DNA of 64,000 nt, taken from Azospirillum sp. 412522 (GTDB lineage: Bacteria; Pseudomonadota; Alphaproteobacteria; Azospirillales; Azospirillaceae). Both the position numbers and the translations under genes were made by a program. The stretch lies in contig NZ_RWIJ01000024.1 in NCBI RefSeq assembly GCF_019805165.1, positions 38,477 to 102,476 on the forward strand. The letters are read 5' to 3'. The notes beneath the pieces were generated by a model. It was not told where the DNA came from. It saw only the letters and a list, made by a program, of their open reading frames with translations, and ran no database searches. Shown one piece after another: positions 55,075-63,420 of this stretch. The first letter of the stretch is position 1, and each line of letters opens with the position of its first letter.

Positions 55075-55770
55075 ATGGCCCACACCGTCGCCCTGGTGGA
55101 TGACGACCGCAACATCCTGGCCTCGGTCTCCATCGCCCTGGAGGCCGAGGGCTTCGACGTGCGCACCTACACCGACGGCGCCGAGGCGCTGCGCGGCCTC
55201 AGCCAGCGTCCGCCCGACCTCGCCGTGCTCGACATCAAGATGCCGCGGATGGACGGCATGGAGTTGCTGCAACGTCTGCGCCAGACCAGCCAGATGCCCG
55301 TCATCTTCCTGACCAGCAAGGACGACGAGCTGGACGAGCTGATGGGCCTGCGCATGGGCGCCGACGACTACATCAAGAAGCCCTTCTCGCAGCGGCTGCT
55401 GATCGAGCGCATCCGGGCGCTGCTGCGGCGCGAGGCTCTGCGCGGCGAAAGCCCCGAGGCCGACCCCGGCCAGATCATCACCCGCGGCCCGCTGCTGCTG
55501 GACGGCGCCCGCCATGCCTGCAGCTGGAAGGGCCAGCCGATCGACCTGACCGTCACCGAATTCCTGCTGGTCCGCGCGCTGGCCCAGCGGCCGGGCCATG
55601 TGAAGAACCGCGACCAGCTGATGGACGCGGCCTATGGCGAGCACGTCTATGTCGACGACCGCACCATCGACAGCCACATCAAGCGGCTGCGCAAGAAGTT
55701 CAAGGCCGTCGACGCCGACTTCACCCAGATCGAAACGCTCTATGGCGTCGGCTACCGGTACAAGGAATAG
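55075..55770 (+). CDS. chvI: response regulator ChvI
   Basis: OmpR-family response regulator, 231 residues, most like ChvI/BatR of alphaproteobacteria, controlling envelope and acid-stress genes. Receiver: VDDD near residue 9, phospho-Asp 53 in VLDIKMPRMDG, IFLTSKDDELDELMGLRMGADDYIKKPFSQRLLIERIRALLRRE (typical ChvI wording). Winged helix: LTVTEFLLVRALAQRPGHVKNRDQLMDAAYGEHVYVDDRTIDSHIKRLRKKFK. The kinase gene follows at once. The ExoR repressor is not in the window. Confidence 0.95.
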   Translation: MAHTVALVDDDRNILASVSIALEAEGFDVRTYTDGAEALRGLSQRPPDLAVLDIKMPRMDGMELLQRLRQTSQMPVIFLTSKDDELDELMGLRMGADDYIKKPFSQRLLIERIRALLRREALRGESPEADPGQIITRGPLLLDGARHACSWKGQPIDLTVTEFLLVRALAQRPGHVKNRDQLMDAAYGEHVYVDDRTIDSHIKRLRKKFKAVDADFTQIETLYGVGYRYKE

Positions 55771-55774
55771 CCGG

Positions 55775-57508
55775 GTGTCCACGCTCGGCGGGGTCGGGGG
55801 CGGCGTTGGGGGCGGAAAGCGGCGGAGGCCGGGCGGCGTGTCGCCGCTGACCCTGCGCATCCTCGCGGTCAACGTGCTGGCGCTGCTGGTGCTGCTGGCG
55901 GGGCTGCTCTATCTCGGCCGCTACCAGGACCGGCTGATCCAGGCCGAGACCGAGGCGCTGGCGACCGAGGCGCGCATCTTCGCCTCGGCGCTCGGCGAAG
56001 GGGCGGTGAACCGCATCCTGACCGCGCCCTCCCCCACCGGCGACGAGAGCGGCGAGCGGTTCGAACTGGCGCCGGAGCTGGCCCGGCCGATGATCCGGCG
56101 GCTGGCCGAGGCGACGGCGACCCGCACGCGGCTCTTCGACATCGACGGGCACATGCTGTCCGACAGCCGGGTGCTGGTGGGGTCGCAGGGCCGCATCGAA
56201 ATCCGCGAGCTGCCGACCCCGCCGTCGGGCGACGCGGTGTCGCGGGCGATCAACGACCTCTACACCCGCCTGGTCGACGTGGTGCCGAGCCGCGAGGGAC
56301 TGCCGGTCTACCGCGAGCAGCCGGGCCAGCCCAACCCGGACGTGGAGCGCGCGCTCGGCGGCGAGGCGGCGGCCACCGTCTGGCGCGTCGACGGCGCCGC
56401 CGGCGACCCGGAGCTGCTGCTGACCGTGGCGGTGCCGGTCCAGCGCTACCGCGAGGTGCTGGGGGCGGTTCTGCTGAGCCGCGGCGGTGGCGAGATCGAC
56501 CGCGCCATCCGCTCCGTCCGCTTCGACATCCTGCGGGTGTTCGGTGTCGCCCTGCTGGTGACCATCGGCCTGTCCTTCTATCTGGCCGGCACCATCGCCA
56601 GGCCGATCCGCCGGCTGGCCCAGGCCGCCGACCGGCTGCGCACCAGCCACGGGCGCCACGCCGGGATCCCCGACCTGACCCGCCGCGGCGACGAGATCGG
56701 CGAGCTGTCCGGCGTGCTGCGCGAGATGACCGACGCGCTGTGGACGCGGATGGACGCCATCGAACGATTCGCCGCCGACGTCGCCCACGAGATCAAGAAC
56801 CCGCTGACCTCGCTGCGCAGCGCGGTGGAGACCGCGGGCCGTGTCAGCGATCCGCGCCACCGCGACCGGCTGATGGCGATCATCGCCGACGACGTGCAGC
56901 GGCTGGACCGGCTGATCAGCGACATCTCCAACGCGTCGCGCCTCGACGCCGAACTGTCGCGGGCCGAGCCGGAGCCGGTGGACATCGGCCTGCTGCTGAC
57001 CATGCTGGCCGAACTGCGCCAAGCGGTTGCCGAAACCGTGGACGAGCGGATGGCGGCCGGGGCAGGTGGCGGGGCAGGTGGCGGGGATGAGGCCGGGCCC
57101 GGGACGCCGCGCGTGGTGGTGGACGTGCCGGCGGGCGAGCGGCTGGTGGTGCCGGGGCTGGAAGGGCGCCTGACCCAGGTGTTCCAGAACCTGATCGACA
57201 ACGCCCTGTCCTTCTCGCCGCCCGGCGGGACGGTCCGGCTGGCGGCCCGGCGCAGCGGCCGCAGCGTCAGGATCGTGGTGTCCGACCAGGGGCCGGGAAT
57301 CCAGGAAGGCAAGGAGGAGGCGATCTTCGACCGCTTCTATACCGAACGCCCGGCGGGCGAGAAGTTCGGCACCCACTCCGGTCTCGGTCTATCGATCGCA
57401 AAACAGATAGTCAGTGCTCACAATGGTTCGGTATTTGCGAAAAATCGTAAGGTATCGGATGGGACTATCGAAGGTGCCGACTTCGTGGTGACTCTGCCTT
57501 TGCTATGA
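55775..57508 (+). CDS. chvG: sensor histidine kinase ChvG
   Basis: Membrane sensor kinase partner of ChvI, 577 residues. A Gly-rich N terminus precedes the first membrane helix (LTLRILAVNVLALLVLLAGLLYLG). A large periplasmic sensor of about 200 residues is followed by a second helix (VFGVALLVTIGLSFYLAGTIARP), a HAMP domain, and the kinase core FAADVAHEIKNPLTSLRSAVE with His 338. The ATPase part has NLIDNALSFSPPGG, DQGPGIQEGKEEAIFDRFYTERP and SGLGLSIAKQIV. The GTG start is four bases after chvI and has AAGGA eight bases upstream. Confidence 0.95.
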   Translation: MSTLGGVGGGVGGGKRRRPGGVSPLTLRILAVNVLALLVLLAGLLYLGRYQDRLIQAETEALATEARIFASALGEGAVNRILTAPSPTGDESGERFELAPELARPMIRRLAEATATRTRLFDIDGHMLSDSRVLVGSQGRIEIRELPTPPSGDAVSRAINDLYTRLVDVVPSREGLPVYREQPGQPNPDVERALGGEAAATVWRVDGAAGDPELLLTVAVPVQRYREVLGAVLLSRGGGEIDRAIRSVRFDILRVFGVALLVTIGLSFYLAGTIARPIRRLAQAADRLRTSHGRHAGIPDLTRRGDEIGELSGVLREMTDALWTRMDAIERFAADVAHEIKNPLTSLRSAVETAGRVSDPRHRDRLMAIIADDVQRLDRLISDISNASRLDAELSRAEPEPVDIGLLLTMLAELRQAVAETVDERMAAGAGGGAGGGDEAGPGTPRVVVDVPAGERLVVPGLEGRLTQVFQNLIDNALSFSPPGGTVRLAARRSGRSVRIVVSDQGPGIQEGKEEAIFDRFYTERPAGEKFGTHSGLGLSIAKQIVSAHNGSVFAKNRKVSDGTIEGADFVVTLPLL

Positions 57509-57701
57509 GGACCACTGCGGAAATTCATACATCCTTGCCACTATCGGCTAGACAAGCCGTGTCCAAGCATCAATCATGGTCTTGGTCGTTCTCGCTTGTC
57601 GGCTGCCGGAGTGGACGGGCTTCATAAGTCCGGTTGTTTGCTTCTGCTTCATACGGCAACGGGAGGGTGGCCGTGCCCCGGAACAAATATGTGGGGTTGC
57701 C

Positions 57702-58142
57702 ATGCCTGAGTCCGTTCCGCCCGACTTTTCCATGCATACCCTGTCCTCGAACGGCCGCCGTTCCGCCGCCGGCATCGCCGCCTCCAGTGCCGTCGGCGGC
57801 ACCGTTCCGGCGGAGGTCGTCGATCTGCGCCGGTATCGGCTGGCCCGCCTGATCCGCGACGCCGGCCGTCAGCAGGGGGAACTGGCGAGGCTGATGCGGG
57901 ACTCCGCGCAGGAGCGGACCCAGCTTGCGGAAGCCCTGCAGGGGGCGCAGCGCCATCTCGCCAGCATCGCCGACAACTACAAGGTCCTGCTGGTCCGGCT
58001 GAAGCGGGAGAAGGACTTCCGCGACGCCTGCCAGGAGGCGGCCGACCTGGACGACCTGGACGAGATGATCCGGCGCCGCGATGCCCTCGCCCTGGAGCTG
58101 GAGGCGATCCGCCGCGCTCCGCGCGGTGCCGCCGGCGCCTGA
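57702..58142 (+). CDS. unknown coiled-coil protein between chvG and hprK
   Basis: A 146-residue protein that I do not recognise. A disordered Ser/Ala-rich start is followed by VPAEVVDLRRYRLARLIRDAGRQQGELARLMRDSAQERTQLAEALQGAQRHLASIADNYKVLLVRLKREKDFRDACQEAADLDDLDEMIRRRDAL, described here as one long amphipathic helix region, probably a coiled coil. No signal peptide. GGGG lies before the ATG at 57702; an in-frame ATG at 57732 would skip ten residues. The position between chvG and hprK suggests a link to stress or carbon signalling, but there is no direct evidence. Confidence 0.72.
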   Translation: MPESVPPDFSMHTLSSNGRRSAAGIAASSAVGGTVPAEVVDLRRYRLARLIRDAGRQQGELARLMRDSAQERTQLAEALQGAQRHLASIADNYKVLLVRLKREKDFRDACQEAADLDDLDEMIRRRDALALELEAIRRAPRGAAGA

Positions 58143-58298
58143 GGATCGCACCGCCAACAGCCGCGCCGGCAATCCCGGTACCGAAAGAACGGTCGGAAGC
58201 GGATGGGGGATCCCGGACAGGTTTCCCCACCTGACCCTGTGGGACACCGTTCCGTTTCCATTGACAGAATCGGCGCCACGTCTCACCTTCGCGAGACT

Positions 58299-58757
58299 AT
58301 GGTGACGATTCACGGCACCTGCGTCTTGCTCTCCGGAATCGGCGTGCTGCTGCGCGGGGAGTCCGGACGGGGAAAATCGGATTTGGCCTTGCGACTGATC
58401 GATGACGGCGCCCTGCTGGTCGCGGATGACCGGGTGGTGCTGGTTGCCGAATCCGGCCGCCTGACCGCCTCTTCCCCGCCCGCCCTGGCCGGGTTGCTGG
58501 AGGTGCGGGGCGTCGGCATTCTCCCCGTTCCGTCCACCCGTTCCGCCCCTGTCGGCCTGATCGTCGACCTGCTCCCGCGCCCGGAGGTGGAGCGTCTGCC
58601 GGAGGCGCAGACCGGCACGCTGCTGGACGTCGCCCTGCCCCGCCTGGGCCTGCACGCCTTCGACGCCTCCACCCCCGCCAAGATCCGCCTTGCCGCCGCC
58701 AGCCTCCGCGGCGGCCGGCTGGAGCGGGTGCCCGCCAGCCTGTCGGTCCTGTCATGA
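58299..58757 (+). CDS. hprK: HPr kinase/phosphorylase (short form)
   Basis: HPr(Ser) kinase/phosphorylase catalytic domain only, 152 residues, the short form typical of alphaproteobacteria. Gram-positive HprK has an extra N-terminal domain. The P-loop is LLRGESGRGKSDLALRLID (residues 20-27 for GESGRGKS), then LVADDRVVLVAESGRLTASSP and the HprK signature VRGVGILPVP. It should phosphorylate the Ser of the HPr encoded at 60293. It overlaps rapZ by four bases (ATGA). Confidence 0.95.
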   Translation: MVTIHGTCVLLSGIGVLLRGESGRGKSDLALRLIDDGALLVADDRVVLVAESGRLTASSPPALAGLLEVRGVGILPVPSTRSAPVGLIVDLLPRPEVERLPEAQTGTLLDVALPRLGLHAFDASTPAKIRLAAASLRGGRLERVPASLSVLS

Positions 58758-59779
58758 CATCGCCCGCCTCCCCGCCTTCCGACGTGCCGACCGACCCTGC
58801 CAATTCCGCCGCCCGCGGGCGCATCGTGCTGGTCACCGGCCTTTCGGGCGCCGGCATGTCGGTGGCGCTGAAGGCGCTGGAGGATCTCGGCTACGAGGCG
58901 GTGGACAATCTGCGCCTGTCGCTGGTCCCCGCCCTGATCCGGCAGGCCGACCCCAAACGCCGGCCGCTGGCCCTGGTGATCGACAGCCGCACCCGCGACT
59001 TTTCCGCGCGGAACTTCCTGGACGAACTGGCCGAACTGCGGGACGACGGCGAACTGGACGTCAGTCTTGTCTTCCTGGATTGCGGCGACGAGGTGCTGCA
59101 ACGCCGCTTCACCGAGACGCGCCGCCGCCACCCGCTGGCGGAGGACCGCACGGTGCCCGACGGCATCCAGCGCGAACGCTCCCTGCTGTTCCCGCTGAAG
59201 GAGGAAGCCGACGTCACCATCGACACGACGCAACTGTCCATTCACGATTTGCGGCGCATCCTGTCCGGACATTTCCGGCGTGACGCCCAGGCAGCCCTGC
59301 AGGTGTTCGTGACCTCCTTCTCCTTCCGCCAGGGACTCCCGCGCGAGGCCGATCTGGTCTTCGACGTGCGGTTCCTGACCAACCCGCATTACGACCCGGA
59401 GCTCCGGCCGCTGACCGGCCTGCATCCGGCCGTCGCCGCGCGGGTGGAGAGCGATGCCGACTACCCCGCCTTCTTCCGGAACCTGACCGGGCTGCTGCGC
59501 CCGCTGCTGCCGCGCTACAACCAGGAAGGCAAGAGCTACCTGACCATCGCCATCGGCTGTACCGGCGGCAAGCACCGCTCCGTCTTCATCGCCGAACGGC
59601 TGGCGGCGTGGCTGAAGGAGCAGGGGCTGCGGGTCAACCTGAGCCACCGCGAACTGGACCGGCTGGGGCTGCGGACCGCTGGAGGAATGGCCGGGGGAGC
59701 CGCAGGGGCCGGGCCGGCAAATCAGCAGAGCGGCCAGCAGCCCGGCCAACCCTCGGGGATGATGCAAATTGCGCCTTGA
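58754..59779 (+). CDS. rapZ: RNase adapter protein RapZ
   Basis: RapZ (YvcJ/YhbJ) family, 341 residues; in E. coli it guides RNase E to a small RNA, and relatives bind nucleotides. N-terminal P-loop-like segment VLVTGLSGAGMSVALKALEDLGYEAVDNL: the Walker A Lys is replaced by Met (position 35), while Ser 36 remains. The C-terminal domain has FDVRFLTNPHYDPELRPLTG and IAIGCTGGKHRSVFIAERLAAWL, both diagnostic. The tail is Gly/Gln-rich and low-complexity. Coupled to hprK and followed by the PTS genes. Confidence 0.95.
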   Translation: MTSPASPPSDVPTDPANSAARGRIVLVTGLSGAGMSVALKALEDLGYEAVDNLRLSLVPALIRQADPKRRPLALVIDSRTRDFSARNFLDELAELRDDGELDVSLVFLDCGDEVLQRRFTETRRRHPLAEDRTVPDGIQRERSLLFPLKEEADVTIDTTQLSIHDLRRILSGHFRRDAQAALQVFVTSFSFRQGLPREADLVFDVRFLTNPHYDPELRPLTGLHPAVAARVESDADYPAFFRNLTGLLRPLLPRYNQEGKSYLTIAIGCTGGKHRSVFIAERLAAWLKEQGLRVNLSHRELDRLGLRTAGGMAGGAAGAGPANQQSGQQPGQPSGMMQIAP

Positions 59780-59884
59780 CGACCATGCGTCCAACCAACG
59801 ATCCAGATGCGATGCGGGCAGCCGCCTTGCGGCAGCGGCCCTCGCGCAGGTCTCCGGGGAGGACCCAACCTTGAAGGATGTCCC

Positions 59885-60283
59885 ATGATCGGTATGGTTC
59901 TTGTCACCCACGGGCGTCTGGCCGAGGAATTCATCGCCGCGCTGTTCCACGTGGTGGGCGAACAGCAGCAGGTGCGCGCCGTGTGCATCGGCCCGGACGA
60001 CGACATGGAGCAGCGCCGCCAGGACATCCTGAATTCGGTGGCGGAGGTCGATGACGGGTCGGGCGTCGTGGTGCTGACCGACATGTTCGGCGGCACGCCG
60101 TCCAACCTCGCCATCTCCATCATGGACAAGGCGAAGGTCGAGGTGATCGCCGGCGTCAACCTGCCGATGCTGATCAAGCTGGCCAGCGTGCGCAAGACCG
60201 AGCCGCTCGACAAGTCGGTGATCGCCGCCCGCGATGCCGGGCAGAAATACATCAACGTCGCCTCCACCCTCCTGTCGGACTGA
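59885..60283 (+). CDS. PTS EIIA component of the mannose family
   Basis: Stand-alone EIIA-Man (PTS fructose/mannose IIA), 132 residues. The phosphorylated His is His 9 in MIGMVLVTHGRLAEEFIAAL; VVVLTDMFGGTPSNLAISIM is the other hallmark. There are no IIB, IIC or IID genes nearby, so it is likely to be a regulatory acceptor rather than a sugar importer part. AAGGATG lies before the ATG. It is followed by ptsH after nine bases. Confidence 0.95.
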   Translation: MIGMVLVTHGRLAEEFIAALFHVVGEQQQVRAVCIGPDDDMEQRRQDILNSVAEVDDGSGVVVLTDMFGGTPSNLAISIMDKAKVEVIAGVNLPMLIKLASVRKTEPLDKSVIAARDAGQKYINVASTLLSD

Positions 60284-60292
60284 CCGCCCGCG

Positions 60293-60595
60293 ATGAGCCA
60301 CCCCGACGACATGGCGCCCGCCGACGGCGAGATCCGCCGCACCGCCACCATCACCAACCAGCGCGGCCTGCACGCGCGCGCCTCGGCCAAGTTCGTCAAG
60401 CTGGTCGCCACCTTCGATGCCGAGATCTCGGTGCGCCGCGGCGAGTCCGTGGTGTCCGGCGAGTCGATCATGGGGCTGATGATGCTGGCCGCCGGTCCGG
60501 GGACCAGCGTGGAGCTGCGCGCCAGCGGCGCCCAGGCCGACGCGGCGATGGACGCCCTCCTCGACCTGATCAACCGCAAGTTCGATGAAGAATGA
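60293..60595 (+). CDS. ptsH: phosphocarrier protein HPr
   Basis: HPr, 100 residues with a ~13-residue N-terminal extension. The phosphorylated His is His 27 in TNQRGLHARASAKFVKLV, and the Ser targeted by HprK is Ser 58 in SGESIMGLMMLAA. It accepts phosphate from the enzyme I encoded next (overlap of 11 bases) and would pass it to the EIIA upstream. Its regulatory Ser is consistent with hprK in the same block. Confidence 0.96.
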   Translation: MSHPDDMAPADGEIRRTATITNQRGLHARASAKFVKLVATFDAEISVRRGESVVSGESIMGLMMLAAGPGTSVELRASGAQADAAMDALLDLINRKFDEE

Positions 60596-62468
60596 CCTGC
60601 CCCCCGCCGTCCCGGCCGGCGGCCCGACCGGCGGCCCGGTATCAGGCCCCGACCGCGGCGGCTCCGGCGGAACGCCGTCGCCCGAGCCGGTGAGCGCTTC
60701 CGCCAGCGGCTCCGCCGGCGGTTCGGTGCGCGCCCTGCGCGGCCTGGGCGTTTCGCCCGGCATCGCCATCGGCCCGGCCCATGTGGTGGAGAGCGGCGCC
60801 GTCGCCATTCCCGAATATGCCGTCGCCCCCGACGCCGTCGAGGCGGAGGTCGCCCGCTTCAACGAGGCGGCGACCAAGGCGCGCCGCCAGATCAAGAAGC
60901 TGAAGAGCAAGGCGCTGGTGCTGCCCGACTCGGCGTCGGAGGAGATCGGCTTCCTGCTCGACGCCCATCTGGCGATGGTCACCAACTCGCGCCTGACCCG
61001 CGGGGTGGAACACCGCATCAAGCAGGACCGCGTCAACGCCGAGGCCGCCATCCAGGCGGAGATCGCCGCCATCGCCGCCACCTTCGCCGGCATGGACGAC
61101 GCCTATCTCGCCGGCCGCATCGACGATATCCGTGAAGTCGGGCGGCGGCTGACCCGCAACCTGATGAAGCAGGAATACCGCGCCTTCAGCAGCCTGCCCC
61201 CCGGCAGCATCATCCTGGCGGAGGAGCTGACCCCGGCCGACACCGCCCTGCTCGACCCCACCGTCGTCGGCGGCTTCGCCACCGTGCTGGGCGGGGCGGA
61301 GGGGCACACCGCCATCCTCGCCCGCTCGCTTGGCCTGCCGGCGGTGCTGGGCGCCCCCGGCCTGCTGGCCGGCGTGCGCAACGGCGTGACGGTGGTGGTC
61401 GACGGCTTGCAGGGCCGCGTGCTGATCGATCCGCCGGCCGAGGTGCTGGCCGACTACAGCGAGCGCCGCGCCGCCCGCGAGCGCGAGCGCCAGGGGCTGA
61501 AGAGCCTGCGCAAGCTGCCCGCCGTCACCCGCGACGGCACCGCCGTGACGCTGATGGCGAACCTGGAGCTGCCGCGCGACCTCGACCACGCGCTGGAACA
61601 CGGCGCCCAGGGCATCGGCCTGCTGCGGACCGAATTCATGTTCATGAACCGCGACCATCTGCCCGACGAGGACGAGCAGTACGCCGTGCTGCGCACCATG
61701 ATCGAGGGGATGGGCGGCCGCACCGTCACCGCCCGCACCATGGATCTGGGCGGCGAGAAGCTGGCCGGCTGGATGGCCGGGCGCTATGGCGAGCCGGCCA
61801 ACCCGGCGCTCGGCCTGCGCGCCATCCGCCTCGGCCTGCGCGAGCCGAAGCTGCTGGAGACCCAGCTCGCCGCCATGCTGCGCGCCGGGGTCCACGGTCC
61901 GCTGCGCATCCTGCTGCCGATGATCGCCTCGGTCACCGAGGTGCAGAAGGTGCGCGAGATGATGGGGCAGGTCGCCCGCCGGCTGCGCCGCCGCGGCGTC
62001 GCCATCGCCGACCCGCTGCCGCCGGTGGGGGTGATGGTGGAGGTGCCGGGGGCGGCGCTGGCCGCCGACGCGCTGGCCTATGCCGCCGACTTCTTCTCCA
62101 TCGGCACCAACGACCTGACCCAGTACACGCTGGCCATCGACCGCGCCGACGAACAGGTCGCCACTCTCTACGACCCGCTGCATCCGGCCGTGCTGCGGCT
62201 GATCCAGTTCACGGTGGAGGCGGCCCTGCGCGCCCGCATCCCGGTGTCGGTCTGCGGCGAGATCGCCGGCGACCCGCGCTATACGGCGCTGCTGATGGGA
62301 TTGGGCGTGCGCGAGCTGTCGATGGCGCCGCTGGCGGTGCCGGCGGTGAAGAAGCGCATCCGCTCGCTCGACCTGATGGAGGCGAGCAAGCGCGCCCGCG
62401 TCATCATGGACCAGAGCGACAGCGGCCGCATCGCGACGCTGCTCGACGATTTCAACGCGACCCTGTGA
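60585..62468 (+). CDS. ptsP: phosphoenolpyruvate-protein phosphotransferase (enzyme I)
   Basis: PTS enzyme I, which takes phosphate from PEP and gives it to HPr; 627 residues. An N-terminal Gly/Pro/Ser-rich stretch of about 48 residues is unusual. The core starts LRGLGVSPGIAIGPAHVVE, the active His is His 241 in GGAEGHTAILARSLGLPAVLG, and the PEP-binding barrel has FLRTEF-like GIGLLRTEFMFMNRDHLP, VGVMVEVPGAALAAD, FFSIGTNDLTQYTLAIDR and VSVCGEIAGDP. There is no GAF domain, so it is closer to PtsI than classic PtsP of the nitrogen PTS; the symbol is a convention. Confidence 0.95.
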   Translation: MKNDLPPAVPAGGPTGGPVSGPDRGGSGGTPSPEPVSASASGSAGGSVRALRGLGVSPGIAIGPAHVVESGAVAIPEYAVAPDAVEAEVARFNEAATKARRQIKKLKSKALVLPDSASEEIGFLLDAHLAMVTNSRLTRGVEHRIKQDRVNAEAAIQAEIAAIAATFAGMDDAYLAGRIDDIREVGRRLTRNLMKQEYRAFSSLPPGSIILAEELTPADTALLDPTVVGGFATVLGGAEGHTAILARSLGLPAVLGAPGLLAGVRNGVTVVVDGLQGRVLIDPPAEVLADYSERRAARERERQGLKSLRKLPAVTRDGTAVTLMANLELPRDLDHALEHGAQGIGLLRTEFMFMNRDHLPDEDEQYAVLRTMIEGMGGRTVTARTMDLGGEKLAGWMAGRYGEPANPALGLRAIRLGLREPKLLETQLAAMLRAGVHGPLRILLPMIASVTEVQKVREMMGQVARRLRRRGVAIADPLPPVGVMVEVPGAALAADALAYAADFFSIGTNDLTQYTLAIDRADEQVATLYDPLHPAVLRLIQFTVEAALRARIPVSVCGEIAGDPRYTALLMGLGVRELSMAPLAVPAVKKRIRSLDLMEASKRARVIMDQSDSGRIATLLDDFNATL

Positions 62469-62490
62469 TGCCCTGACGGGGCCGTGGAAG

Positions 62491-62530
62491 AGCGCCGTGG
62501 GAAGGGGCAAACGCCTCTTCCTACGGCGCT
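62491..62530. terminator. hairpin between enzyme I and the cytochrome gene
   Basis: AGCGCCGTGGGAAG pairs with CTTCCTACGGCGCT in a 14-base stem with one internal mismatch; the right arm ends in TTTCC. It lies between two convergent genes, 22 bases after the enzyme I stop, and may stop both. Confidence 0.55.
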
Positions 62531-62535
62531 TTCCG

Positions 62536-63420
62536 CTACGGCGCCTTCCGCCCCGCCATGTGTCCGAGATAAGCGACGACGCGGTCGAGATCGGCATCGC
62601 TCAGCATCGCCGGATCGAAGCCGGGCATCTGCTGGCCGGGCCATGTCCGGACGGAGCGGGGGTCGCGGACCAGCCTCTTCAGCCCGGCGGGCGTCAGGTA
62701 TTCGGTCGGGTTCATCGGCCGGTTCAGATCCGGTCCCATGGTGGCGCTGCCGCCGCCGTTCAGCGTGTGGCAGGCCATGCACTGGGTGACGAACACCGCC
62801 TGCCCCGCGCGGATCGGCGAGTCGGCGGCCAGCCCCGGCTCGACCGCCAGCTGCGGCCAGCGCCGCAGCGGATCGTCGGAGGCGACGATGCGGGCCAGCT
62901 GGTAGGGCCACTGCTCGCTGCGCACTCCCGACGCCTCCGGCCGCACCCACACCAGATAGAAGGGGCCGGCGGACATTTCCTTGCCCGGCAGGTTGGGCCA
63001 GGGCCGGTCGGCCGGCTCGACCGCCAGGAAGGCGACGGCGCCGTCGGCGCCGGTGCGCAGGCACAGCTCGGGCGGCAGCTGCGCGGTGAAGCCGTCCGAC
63101 GCCACCCCCTCCAGCACGGTGCCGGGCGGGAATTCAGAAGTGCCGAGCAGGCTGGCGAGCGGCACGGCGCGGTAGCTCATCGGCCGGCCATAGGAGATGT
63201 CGGCGGGAACCTCGACGGTCACCGCGTCGGGCCGGGCCAGCAGGGTGTCGCGGTCGAACACCCGTTCGGTCCCGGCGACGGCGATCGTCAGCGCCGGTCC
63301 GCCGGCCAGCGCCGGCTGCAGCGGCAGGGCGGCGAGCATGAGAAGCAGGGGAACGAGCAGGCGCCTGGCCCCGCCTCCGGCCATGCGGCCCATCCTGTGC
63401 GCAATCGACAGCTTCATCAT
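62536..63420 (-). CDS. exported cytochrome c with an N-terminal sulfite-oxidase-fold-like domain
   Basis: A 294-residue exported protein. Signal peptide: GARRLLVPLLLMLAALPLQPALAG. The first ~160 mature residues (ALTIAVAGTERVFDRDTLLARP, GRPMSYRAVPLASLLGT, GFTAQLPPELCL, GPFYLVWVRPE) resemble the oxidoreductase molybdopterin-binding fold without clear cofactor residues. A class I cytochrome c follows, with CMACH (heme CxxCH), GGGSATMGPDLNRP, and the distal Met in PGQQMPGFDPAMLSD. It is probably periplasmic and passes electrons from an unknown donor. The ATG at 63420 overlaps the nuclease stop; the next codon is also ATG. Confidence 0.85.
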   Translation of the reverse strand: MMKLSIAHRMGRMAGGGARRLLVPLLLMLAALPLQPALAGGPALTIAVAGTERVFDRDTLLARPDAVTVEVPADISYGRPMSYRAVPLASLLGTSEFPPGTVLEGVASDGFTAQLPPELCLRTGADGAVAFLAVEPADRPWPNLPGKEMSAGPFYLVWVRPEASGVRSEQWPYQLARIVASDDPLRRWPQLAVEPGLAADSPIRAGQAVFVTQCMACHTLNGGGSATMGPDLNRPMNPTEYLTPAGLKRLVRDPRSVRTWPGQQMPGFDPAMLSDADLDRVVAYLGHMAGRKAP

